Part shown: in pieces, positions 51,300 to 59,417 of the stretch | Layout of the letters: each line of letters begins with the position of its first letter | Position numbering within the stretch: the first letter of the stretch is position 1 | Origin: Tolypothrix tenuis PCC 7101 | GTDB lineage: Bacteria; Cyanobacteriota; Cyanobacteriia; Cyanobacteriales; Nostocaceae | Direction: 5' to 3' | Assembly: GCF_002368295.1 (NCBI RefSeq) | Contig: NZ_AP018248.1 | Coordinates: 1,769,477 to 1,833,476 of the forward strand | Length of the DNA stretch: 64,000 bases | Notes under the pieces: model-generated | The model's input: only the letters and a program-made list of their open reading frames with translations | What the model was told of the DNA's origin: nothing | The model's database searches: none | Translations under genes and position numbers: made by a program

Positions 51300-52088
51300 T
51301 TAAGCTCCCATACCAGAATAGCGTTTTAAACCCATACGCCACAGCCAGCGATTTAAAACTAAAAATATTAATGTCCAACCTACCAGTGCTAGAAAACCAC
51401 GCCCAAAGTCAACAGGTAGCCCAATCAAAATACTAGCAGGAAAATCAATTAAATAGGGAAATGGTGTTAACATCACGATTGCTCTTACAGAGTCAGGAAA
51501 TACTTCTAAAGGTGCAATCATGCCTGATAAAAATAGATAAAATAACATCCAAAGGTTTTCTAATGCAGTCGCTCTTTCTGTCCAAAAAGCGAACATTGCA
51601 AATGTATATTGAATTGTAAATCTCAATATAAAAGCTATTAATACTGATAGAACAAACAATAATACACTACCCAATCTCGGCACCCAAAAAGCTTGGGGAT
51701 AAAGAATAAAAAATAAAGCTACTAAAATAAATGCAAACTGTAGGCGTGCCAATCTATCAGAAACATGAATGGCAACATGATGCCATACGGGGTCAATAGG
51801 TTGTAATAATCTAGGAGAAAGCTTCCCTTCTACTACTTCCTTTTCAAAATCCCAAATTACCCAAACAGCAGTAAATTGCCTAATAATAAAAACTACTAAA
51901 AAATAACGAGCAAAATCTACAGGTGTCAAATTAAAACGTCCACCCTGGGCTGCTTGTATCCAGATACCCATAAAAATAATAGGTAACGAACCAGACAACA
52001 CCCATAAAATCATTTCTGCTCGGTATTCAAGTATGTAAGCATAGTAGACTGCAAGTAAAGTTAGAGCTTTCCTAATAATTCGCTTCAT
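51300..52088 (-). CDS. ABC-2 type permease, DUF990 group
   Basis: This 262-residue integral membrane protein has about six spans and starts MKRIIRKALTLLAVYYAYIL. The blocks EYRAEMILWVLSGSLPII and LLQPIDPVWHHV, and the FLSGMIAPLEVFP signature, are typical of ABC-2 exporters of the DUF990 group. It is the probable partner of the ATPase encoded 170 bases upstream. DUF990 systems often have two permeases; only one is present here. ATG 52088 is preferred to a start 19 codons earlier. Confidence 0.85.
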   Translation of the reverse strand: MKRIIRKALTLLAVYYAYILEYRAEMILWVLSGSLPIIFMGIWIQAAQGGRFNLTPVDFARYFLVVFIIRQFTAVWVIWDFEKEVVEGKLSPRLLQPIDPVWHHVAIHVSDRLARLQFAFILVALFFILYPQAFWVPRLGSVLLFVLSVLIAFILRFTIQYTFAMFAFWTERATALENLWMLFYLFLSGMIAPLEVFPDSVRAIVMLTPFPYLIDFPASILIGLPVDFGRGFLALVGWTLIFLVLNRWLWRMGLKRYSGMGA

Positions 52089-52223
52089 TGCTATTTGGTG
52101 TTGGGCTTTGATAATTATTGGCAGATTATTTACAGCAGTTTGCAATCAAATTAAGTACATAAATAGAGAATTAAATATAAAAACTCTTCTACCTTTAAAC
52201 ACACATACTCAACACTCTTGTAC

Positions 52224-52243
52224 AGACGCGATTAATCGCGTCT
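52224..52243. repeat. AGACGCGATTAATCGCGTCT palindrome
   Basis: This perfect 20-bp palindrome also occurs at 57823-57842. A variant follows at 57853 and a degenerate one lies at 21982. Here it sits between the ABC ATPase and permease genes. Confidence 0.85.
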
Positions 52244-52258
52244 GTTGCAACTCAGCAC

Positions 52259-53251
52259 TTACTCCACAACTCCAGACTGAAATACTTTGCCAATCACTTC
52301 TTCTACTGGCGGTTCAGTTACTTGTAGATCGACTACTTCTAACTCAGCTAAAATTTGAGATACTGTTTGCGTTAGGTTATCTTGCGGTACTAAAAAACGC
52401 ACCGTTCGCCCTTCTAATAGTTGTAAATCTCCATAAGATAGCAGTTTTTCTTTAGGCAAACATTGGGCTAACTCTAAATGAATTTCTCGATAAGGAGCGA
52501 AGCGTTCTAAAAGTTCATCCAAGCTGCCATCGTACATCAGCTGTCCCTGATGAATCAACAACACTCGTTGACACAAAGCTGTGATGTCAGCCATGTAATG
52601 GCTTGTTAATAATACAGTCGCTTGATAACGCTGATTGTACTCGCGTAAAAAATCACGAACTCCAGCTTGAGCATTCACATCTAATCCCAACGTGGGTTCA
52701 TCTAAAAATAACACCTGGGGACGATGTAAAAGTGCAGCTAAAAGTTCGGCTTTCATTCTTTCACCCAGTGACAGTTTTCTTACTGGTTGGGTAAGCTTTC
52801 CTTCTAGGGAAAGCATCTCTGTTAATTCACCGACTCGTCGCTGAAATTCTTTATCAGGGATATTATAAACAGCAGCGTTAATTTTTAAAGAATCTAAAGC
52901 TGGTAAATCCCAAATTAACTGCTGCTTTTGTCCCATCACCAAAGTAATTTTTTGCAAAAATGCTTCTTGGCGCTGAAAAGGAATTTGTCCTGCAACTCTC
53001 ACACGACCGCTAGTAGGATGAATTAATCCCGTGAGCATTTTTAGGGTAGTAGTTTTCCCAGCACCATTTGGCCCTAAAAAACCTACTACCTCCCCAGTAG
53101 CGATTTCAAAAGAAACATTCTGAACTGCTTTAATAGAACGGTAGGTGCGACGGAAAAAGTGAGCAATTGTACCTTTAATACCAGGTTCCTTTACCGCCAC
53201 CGGATAAAATTTATTTAAGTCTTCAGCCACAATTATCGGCATAGACCTCAT
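52259..53251 (-). CDS. ABC transporter ATP-binding protein, DUF990-associated (NatA-like)
   Basis: This 330-residue ATPase has Walker A GPNGAGKTTTLKML, the signature LSLGERMKAEL and Walker B VLFLDEPTLGLD. The first 40 residues (PIIVAEDLNKFYPVAVK) and the FFRRTYRSIKAVQNVSF block are typical of DUF990 exporters. Its ATG at 53251 overlaps the stop of the upstream kinase-like gene (ATGA), which implies translational coupling; a second ATG lies three codons in. The transported substrate is unknown. Confidence 0.9.
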   Translation of the reverse strand: MRSMPIIVAEDLNKFYPVAVKEPGIKGTIAHFFRRTYRSIKAVQNVSFEIATGEVVGFLGPNGAGKTTTLKMLTGLIHPTSGRVRVAGQIPFQRQEAFLQKITLVMGQKQQLIWDLPALDSLKINAAVYNIPDKEFQRRVGELTEMLSLEGKLTQPVRKLSLGERMKAELLAALLHRPQVLFLDEPTLGLDVNAQAGVRDFLREYNQRYQATVLLTSHYMADITALCQRVLLIHQGQLMYDGSLDELLERFAPYREIHLELAQCLPKEKLLSYGDLQLLEGRTVRFLVPQDNLTQTVSQILAELEVVDLQVTEPPVEEVIGKVFQSGVVE

Positions 53252-54891
53252 TTTAAACGACCCGATCGCAAAATACTAAAAATTAGCCACAATCCCAATA
53301 GACTTGCAGCCGCAAACAAGATATTGCTTAACAAAGATAGTTGAGTTGTCTGGGCGTGGTTAGAAATAATTGCTGCACCCATAATCAGTGAACCTACTAG
53401 GATGCTAAAAGAAAGACGATTGGCAGCATCATCCATAGTCCGGCGGACACCATCTAAACCCCGCAGCGATAAATTCCACTGCAATGTTTCTGATGTTACT
53501 CGGTCTAATAGTAGTTCAATCTGACGGGGAGATTGTAAAGATAGGCTTTTCAGATCCAATGCTGTTCTTAAGAGCGATCGCAAGGGATTTTCGCCGACTA
53601 ACTGACGACGGAACAAGTCTGTGAGTAATGGCTGAATTTCATCGATAAAGTTTAATTCTGGGTTGAAGCCACGGGCTAAACCTTCTAAGTTAGCCAAGGT
53701 TTTGGCATATAACCCCATGTTACTGGGCAAGCGAATTTTATTATTGCGGGCGACTTGCAGAATTTCATAAATGACATGACTGAAATTTATTGCTGATAAA
53801 TTGACGTTGAGATACTTTCGCAGCATCCGGTCATAATCATTTTCCAGTCGCGCTAAAATAACTGGCTGGCTAGAATCTGCTAGCTGTAAAGTTAACTGGG
53901 CACAGCGTTGAGCATCCAAATCCACAATCGCTAACACCATCTCTGTTAAAATCTGCTGGGTACGGGGATCGAGCCTGCCTACCATGCCACAATCTAACAA
54001 AGCTACCCGACCATCTTGCAGATAAAATACATTCCCCGGATGGGGATCAGCATGAAAAAATCCATCTATATATAGTTGTTGAAAAAAAGCTCTAAATAAT
54101 AAACTCGTTATCGCTTTGCGTTCTGTGATCGGATCTTTACCATTTTGATTACTTAAATTTGCGGTGAGCAGAGGTACTCCTTCTAACCACTCCATCACCA
54201 TCAACTTTTCTGTAGTTAACTCCCAGTAGATTTCGGCAACTACTATCTGTTGGGGATCAAACCATTTACCCTGGGATAAGTTGCGGCGCAGTTGGTCTGT
54301 ATATTCTGCTTCCCTAGTGAAATCTAACTCGGCTTCTAGGGCTTTGGTAAATTCTTCAGCGATAGATTTGATTTCGTTGTTTCGCCCAAAATCCGTTCTT
54401 GCTACTAAATCAGCAATCCCTTGAATTAAGGCGATATCTTGAGCGACTGTAACATCGATCCCCGGACGTTGTACCTTCAAAGCAACTTCTCGACCATCTG
54501 CTAATGTAGCGCGATGGGTTTGGGCAATTGATCCCGCCGCTACCGCTACAGGATTAATTGTCTTAAAAGTCTCTTCCAAGGGAGTTTTTAGCTGTTGGCG
54601 CAGTAGGACTTCAATCTCTGACCAGGGGACTGGTGGAACTTCATCTTGCAGAGTTGAAAGTTCATCAATATAGCCAGCGCTAAGTAAGTCTGGACGGGTA
54701 GAAAGTAGCTGCCCTAGTTTGACATAGACAGGCCCCAAATCCACCAGAATGTTTTTTAAGACTGCAGGTGTTGGTAATTGTGGTTCATCAGCTTTACCAC
54801 CAGTAAGTAACCTACGCATATAGTCCCAGCCGTTACGCAGGACTACTTCAATAATTTCTCGTTGACGAGGAACTGTTTGAGTGAGGAACAT
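53248..54891 (-). CDS. ABC1/UbiB-family atypical protein kinase
   Basis: This 547-residue protein has the UbiB/ADCK hallmarks: the KxGQ segment (VKLGQLLSTRPDLL), the Ala-rich loop AAGSIAQTH replacing the usual glycine-rich loop, HADPHPGNVF, and ALLDCGMVGRL. Two C-terminal hydrophobic helices (about 495-540) anchor it. UbiB-type proteins support prenylquinone and lipid homeostasis. Overlap with the following ABC ATPase gene suggests joint production with that transporter. The start follows a heptamer repeat array. Confidence 0.92.
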   Translation of the reverse strand: MFLTQTVPRQREIIEVVLRNGWDYMRRLLTGGKADEPQLPTPAVLKNILVDLGPVYVKLGQLLSTRPDLLSAGYIDELSTLQDEVPPVPWSEIEVLLRQQLKTPLEETFKTINPVAVAAGSIAQTHRATLADGREVALKVQRPGIDVTVAQDIALIQGIADLVARTDFGRNNEIKSIAEEFTKALEAELDFTREAEYTDQLRRNLSQGKWFDPQQIVVAEIYWELTTEKLMVMEWLEGVPLLTANLSNQNGKDPITERKAITSLLFRAFFQQLYIDGFFHADPHPGNVFYLQDGRVALLDCGMVGRLDPRTQQILTEMVLAIVDLDAQRCAQLTLQLADSSQPVILARLENDYDRMLRKYLNVNLSAINFSHVIYEILQVARNNKIRLPSNMGLYAKTLANLEGLARGFNPELNFIDEIQPLLTDLFRRQLVGENPLRSLLRTALDLKSLSLQSPRQIELLLDRVTSETLQWNLSLRGLDGVRRTMDDAANRLSFSILVGSLIMGAAIISNHAQTTQLSLLSNILFAAASLLGLWLIFSILRSGRLK

Positions 54892-54904
54892 TTTTTTGGG
54901 GACA

Positions 54905-54979
54905 AGGGATTGGGGACTGGGGATTGGGGATTGGGGATTGGGGATTGGGGATTGGGAATTGGGAATTGGGGATTGGGGA
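54905..54979. repeat. GGGGATT heptamer array upstream of the ABC1 kinase gene
   Basis: About ten GGGGATT-like units stand in tandem just upstream of the ATG at 54891. The array probably lies in the 5' untranslated region of the operon. Confidence 0.9.
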
Positions 54980-55120
54980 TGATAAATTTCCTTTATGTCC
55001 CCACTTCTGTTGATCTCTCTTGTCTTCCTAGTACCTAGTCCCCAGTACCCAGTCCCTAATCCCTAGTTATAATGAAAATAGCAGAACCTTAGCCTCTGCC
55101 AAGGGTTTTAACTTTTACAG

Positions 55121-56185
55121 CTATAGCAAGTCGGTAAATCGGGGATCGCTTTGGAGTGTTTTGAGAATTTGTTTAATTTCCTGGGTACGGTCTTTTTTGA
55201 CTATGAGGGTAACTTTGCGATCGCGCACGATCACTACATCCTCTAAGCCTATGGTAACAATGACATCTTCGGGATCGGTGGCGTAAAGTAGTGCTCCTTG
55301 GGTATCAAGCCCCACATGGGTAGCAAGTTCCACATTCGGAGTATCTTCTGTTTTCAGTAAACGTTCGATCGCATTCCAATCGCCTAAATCATCCCAGCCA
55401 AATGCCACTGGTAAGACATATGCTAAAGTGGTCTTTTCCATAAGTGCATAGTCTATACTTTTCTTAGGCAACTGCGGGTAGATACTAGGGCCATTTTGTG
55501 CTAGAGGTTCGATAATTTCAGGCGCGTGGGTATAAAGTTCCTTGAGAACAACACCAGCCCGAAACACGAACATTCCACTATTCCAGCTAAAACGCCCCGT
55601 TGATAAAAAAGTTTCTGCCGTTTCCCGGTTGGGCTTTTCAGTAAAGCGGTTGACGTGATAAGCTGGCAACTCATCAAAGGTACCAATTTTCTCGCCTTGT
55701 TCGATATAGCCGTAACCAGTGGATGGGAAAGTAGGCTTGATCCCCAGTGTGACAATCGCTTCTGTACTTGCCGCTAAAGAGCTAGCAGCATTTAATGTGT
55801 TAGCAAATGCCTCTTGATCGGCAATCCAGTGATCTGCTGGAAAAAAACCGACGATCGCATCCTCGCCATAACGCTGTTTAATGACTAAACTTGTCCAAGC
55901 AACAGCTGCGGCAGTGTCTCTTCCCTCTGACTCGATCAATAAATTTTGTGAAGGCAGTTCTGGCAGCTGTTGTCGCACTCCTTCAGCTATCTGATTAGAA
56001 GTGATGACAAACACAGAATCCCACCCGCCCACGAGTTTTATCAACCGATCGGCGGTTGCTTGTAATAAGCTCCTAGAGCTACCATCAAGACTTAAAAATT
56101 GCTTGGGTCGTCCGGAACGACTTAAGGGCCAAAAACGCTCACCTTTACCACCAGCAAGAATTACAGGGAACAATGAATTAGTCAT
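55121..56185 (-). CDS. manC: Mannose-1-phosphate guanylyltransferase
   Basis: The enzyme makes GDP-mannose from mannose-1-phosphate and GTP for envelope polysaccharides. The 354-residue protein carries VILAGGKGERFWPLSR with the PKQFLSL motif, and FTEKPNRETAETF. It is shorter than bifunctional PMI-GMP enzymes and lacks the C-terminal isomerase cupin. ATG 56185 is preferred over one four codons upstream. It is divergent from the LCP-family gene. Confidence 0.93.
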   Translation of the reverse strand: MTNSLFPVILAGGKGERFWPLSRSGRPKQFLSLDGSSRSLLQATADRLIKLVGGWDSVFVITSNQIAEGVRQQLPELPSQNLLIESEGRDTAAAVAWTSLVIKQRYGEDAIVGFFPADHWIADQEAFANTLNAASSLAASTEAIVTLGIKPTFPSTGYGYIEQGEKIGTFDELPAYHVNRFTEKPNRETAETFLSTGRFSWNSGMFVFRAGVVLKELYTHAPEIIEPLAQNGPSIYPQLPKKSIDYALMEKTTLAYVLPVAFGWDDLGDWNAIERLLKTEDTPNVELATHVGLDTQGALLYATDPEDVIVTIGLEDVVIVRDRKVTLIVKKDRTQEIKQILKTLQSDPRFTDLL

Positions 56186-56300
56186 TATGTCATACAACTT
56201 TACTAAAGAACATTACAAGTTTACAGTGGGCTTTTCTACTGGCAAGATTTGTAGCTTGGACTAACATACTTTTAAGGAGTGGTTGAGTGGGGAGATAATT

Positions 56301-57809
56301 GTGATTAAACAAATGCAATGGACGGAAAATCAAGTCACGCCTCAACAAGTACCAGCTTTAGATTTAGATGAGGTTAAGCCTCAACAATTACCAAAGTCAG
56401 ATACTCAAGTTACGCCTCAACCAGCAGTAGCACCAGAGCAAGAAAATAGACCGAAACAACCTACTAATGTTTCCCGTGGTGTTGTCGAGTCTGTAGGTGA
56501 AATTCCTAACCAGCTTTATGAGCGGTTAGGCTTAACCATGCCACGCTGGCTATTGTGGGTGTTAACGGTTGTCTTAGGTATCGTATTATCTGGGCTGCTA
56601 GTTTCTACCTTGGCGTTGTGGACTCCTTTATGGAGTAATCTCGACCAAACTGAAGAAGAAGCTGGAACATCTAGCAAAGAACAGGCAAAAGTTCCCCTGC
56701 CTGGGGAATTATGGGGCAAAATCTCTGAGTATCAACTTTCAAAACCCATGAATATTTTGATCATGGGGATTGAACCAGTCAAAGGTACTGTTGACGGCTC
56801 ACCAGAAAGTTTTGCTGGTAAAAGCGACACGATGCTGATGGTGAGGCTCAACCCTGGCGATAAATCCATGAAGGTGCTGTCAATTCCTCGGGATACGATG
56901 ATTGCCATCCCCGAAAAGGGATTAACTAAAGTATCTGATGCTAACGCTCAAGGCGGCCCAGTATTGGCAGCGCGGGTAATTAGTCGGACTTTAAATAACG
57001 CACCAATTGATCGCTATATGCGGATATCTACTAGCGGCTTGCGCCAAATGGTAGATCAGTTGGGTGGAGTAGAGGTATTTGTGCCGAAATCAATGGCATA
57101 TCAAAACGCCTCTGGTCAGTTAGTTAGCTTAGTAAGCGGCTGGCAAACTCTCAACGGCGAACAAGCAGAACTATTTATTCGTTACCGCGAACCCGGTTTA
57201 GGTGATTTACCCCGAGTTCAAAGACAGCAAGCGCTGATGAAAGCGTTAGTAGAACGCCTAAATAGTCCGACTGTCTTACCCAGGTTGCCGCAATTAACCC
57301 GCATTATGCGGAAGTACTTTGACACCAACCTGAAAATAGAAGAAATGATGGCATTGGTGAATTTTTCCGTAAATCTGGAACGGGATAATTTCCAAATGAC
57401 CGTATTACCTGGTGGCTTCAGCCGCTTCAGCCAAGACCCCAATAGTTATTGGTTGAATATGACTGGGCAACAAAGCCTGTTGAATGATTATGTTGGGGTA
57501 AATGTGCCTGGTCTCAAGCCGGATGTACGACCAGTTACTAAACTCAAAATTGCTATTCAAAATGCTTCCAATCAACCACAGTTAACTCAAAAAGTTATCA
57601 ATTCTCTCAAACAAAAAGGCTTCACCAACGTTTATCCGGTACCAGATTGGCCTGATACCCAACGCCAAACTCAAATTATTGTGCAAGGAGGTAAGCGAGA
57701 ATTAGGAATTGATCTCCAAAAAATTATTGGTCTAGGTCAAATTGAAGTGACAGCGACTGGTGATTTGGAATCAGACCTGACAATCCAAATTGGTAAAGAT
57801 TGGAAATAG
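56301..57809 (+). CDS. LytR-CpsA-Psr (LCP) family cell-wall glycopolymer ligase
   Basis: This protein of about 502 residues has a cytoplasmic, Gln/Pro-rich N-terminus and one transmembrane segment (LLWVLTVVLGIVLSGLLV). An extracellular LCP domain follows (GKSDTMLMVRLNPGD, LSIPRDTMIAIP, FIRYREPGLGDLPRVQRQQ) and a LytR_C-type domain ends the protein. LCP enzymes attach glycopolymers to peptidoglycan; in cyanobacteria the acceptor is not settled. I choose GTG 56301 because GGGGAG lies six bases upstream; TTG 56283 and ATG 56313 are alternatives. Confidence 0.88.
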   Translation: MIKQMQWTENQVTPQQVPALDLDEVKPQQLPKSDTQVTPQPAVAPEQENRPKQPTNVSRGVVESVGEIPNQLYERLGLTMPRWLLWVLTVVLGIVLSGLLVSTLALWTPLWSNLDQTEEEAGTSSKEQAKVPLPGELWGKISEYQLSKPMNILIMGIEPVKGTVDGSPESFAGKSDTMLMVRLNPGDKSMKVLSIPRDTMIAIPEKGLTKVSDANAQGGPVLAARVISRTLNNAPIDRYMRISTSGLRQMVDQLGGVEVFVPKSMAYQNASGQLVSLVSGWQTLNGEQAELFIRYREPGLGDLPRVQRQQALMKALVERLNSPTVLPRLPQLTRIMRKYFDTNLKIEEMMALVNFSVNLERDNFQMTVLPGGFSRFSQDPNSYWLNMTGQQSLLNDYVGVNVPGLKPDVRPVTKLKIAIQNASNQPQLTQKVINSLKQKGFTNVYPVPDWPDTQRQTQIIVQGGKRELGIDLQKIIGLGQIEVTATGDLESDLTIQIGKDWK

Positions 57810-57822
57810 TTAAGAGTTGGAG

Positions 57823-57872
57823 AGACGCGATTAATCGCGTCTGTAGATTTGAGAGACGCAATTAATTGTGTC
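57823..57872. repeat. Two AGACGCGATTAATCGCGTCT-type palindromes
   Basis: A perfect copy (57823-57842) and a variant, AGACGCAATTAATTGTGTCT (57853-57872), lie 10 bases apart. The variant is also nearly self-complementary, so mutations in the two arms have been compensated. Confidence 0.85.
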
Positions 57873-57939
57873 TGTACAAAAGTCAAGAGTTAGAATTAAT
57901 TTATGATGAATTTTTGACTTTTGAATCTACAAAAAAGTT

Positions 57940-58446
57940 ATGAAAAAGTTTTGGTTACGCTTTTTTAGCTTGATATTGATTTTGATATTGGCTGGTTTAT
58001 GGGTAATTCTTACTCCTAGACCAGCCTTTGCTCAAACAAATACTATCAATTACAACAACACTAATTTAGAGAATCGTGACTTTTCACATAACGATTTAGC
58101 GAGGGTGACTTTTGTGGCAGCAGAAATGCGAGGCACAAATTTTGCAGGAGCCAATTTAACAAATGCAATTTTAACTAAAGGTGTGTTACTCAAAGCCAAT
58201 TTAGAAGGTGCAAACCTTACAGGCGCTTTAGTGGATCGCGTAACTTTTGATAATGCCAACCTCAAAAATGCCATTTTTACAGAAGCAACTTTAACCCGCA
58301 GCCGCTTTTATGAGGCTGAAATCACTGGTGCCGATTTTACAGATGCTTTAATAGACCGCTATCAAGTATCACTATTATGCGATCGCGCCGATGGAGTTAA
58401 TCCAGTAACCGGAGTTTCCACACGCGATAGTTTGGGTTGTCGCTAA
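57940..58446 (+). CDS. Exported pentapeptide-repeat protein
   Basis: This 168-residue protein has a signal peptide (cleavage near AFA-Q), then about 14 pentapeptide units of A(D/N)LXX type, folding as a quadrilateral beta-helix. It closes with a short tail holding two cysteines (LLCDRADG and DSLGCR). The tail and signal match lumenal or periplasmic pentapeptide proteins of cyanobacteria. The partner or function is unknown. Confidence 0.88.
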   Translation: MKKFWLRFFSLILILILAGLWVILTPRPAFAQTNTINYNNTNLENRDFSHNDLARVTFVAAEMRGTNFAGANLTNAILTKGVLLKANLEGANLTGALVDRVTFDNANLKNAIFTEATLTRSRFYEAEITGADFTDALIDRYQVSLLCDRADGVNPVTGVSTRDSLGCR

Positions 58447-58454
58447 TTTGTAGC

Positions 58455-59138
58455 CTAAATAGAATTGTTGGGACATGAAGTAGATTTGCGCCCCAACAAG
58501 GGCTTAATAGCTAAACTTTGAACTTGCCGATCAATACCATCTCCCTGCAGAAGAATCTGAGTTCTTGACTCAATTGATTTTTGGATTGTCGAACAACCAA
58601 GGATAGGATTTATATCTACTAAAGCTGAGAAAAATTCTGTATTTAACTTATCCAATGATGGACGTATAGCCTTGTTTAAGTCTGGCACATTAGTAAAAGA
58701 TTTAGCGCCTTGCTGATGCCAGTTTTGGAAATCAGCTTTTTGAATCAGCTTACCAGCTTCTATTTGCGCTTGAAAAAAGGCTACAACTACATCTTGTTCC
58801 AAATTATAGGTTGTTGCTTGCTGGCGAACCTTAGCAAGTAAATCTTGTTCTCTTTTGCGATCCTCAATAGGGCGTTTGTGATTCCATTTCCAACGAGCAA
58901 CATCATGAGCAATTAGTAATCGCTGCTGAATTAATTTTAGTAATCTCTCGATTTTTATTCGTTGATCAGCTGTAGCTACATCTGAATTAGAAGCTAATCT
59001 GATTTCATCAGTGATTGCTGATGAGGAAAATAGCCCTAACTTACCTGTAATTAGTCCACCTGTTAATAACATTCCAAAACCAATGATAGTTATATAAAGT
59101 AGCTGCCGCTTTTTAAAAGAATGTAAATTTATTCCCAA
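58455..59138 (-). CDS. Exported chorismate mutase, AroQ-gamma type
   Basis: This 227-residue protein has an N-terminal signal or anchor (about 12-32). The chorismate-mutase core includes LIQQRLLIAHDVARWKW, then PIEDRKREQDLLAKV and FFQAQIEAGKLIQ; the Arg, Lys, Asp-x-x-Arg and Glu positions are those of the secreted AroQ-gamma group. The reaction converts chorismate to prephenate, but outside the cytoplasm its purpose is unclear. Two cysteines follow in the C-terminal part (ILGCSTIQ, TSCPN). Confidence 0.8.
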   Translation of the reverse strand: MGINLHSFKKRQLLYITIIGFGMLLTGGLITGKLGLFSSSAITDEIRLASNSDVATADQRIKIERLLKLIQQRLLIAHDVARWKWNHKRPIEDRKREQDLLAKVRQQATTYNLEQDVVVAFFQAQIEAGKLIQKADFQNWHQQGAKSFTNVPDLNKAIRPSLDKLNTEFFSALVDINPILGCSTIQKSIESRTQILLQGDGIDRQVQSLAIKPLLGRKSTSCPNNSI

Positions 59139-59417
59139 AAGTTGTCTCGCTTGGCAAATACACCACTATATTGATAGAGTTATAGTATTTTTACTCCAAA
59201 CAGAATATCTCATAATTACTTGCTAAAAAGCAAGTCTAAATTTGGGGATGGGAATAACAGAGACAAGAGGGACAAAAAATTCAAAATTCACGTATTATAC
59301 CTGTTCCCTTTAACAAATCTCAAATAACTAATTTTTGATAATTTGCCTGATAGACTCTACAATTGCAGGTTAAATGTGTTGAGATATGCACTCAGTTAGA
59401 GTTGTCAGGTATTATTC

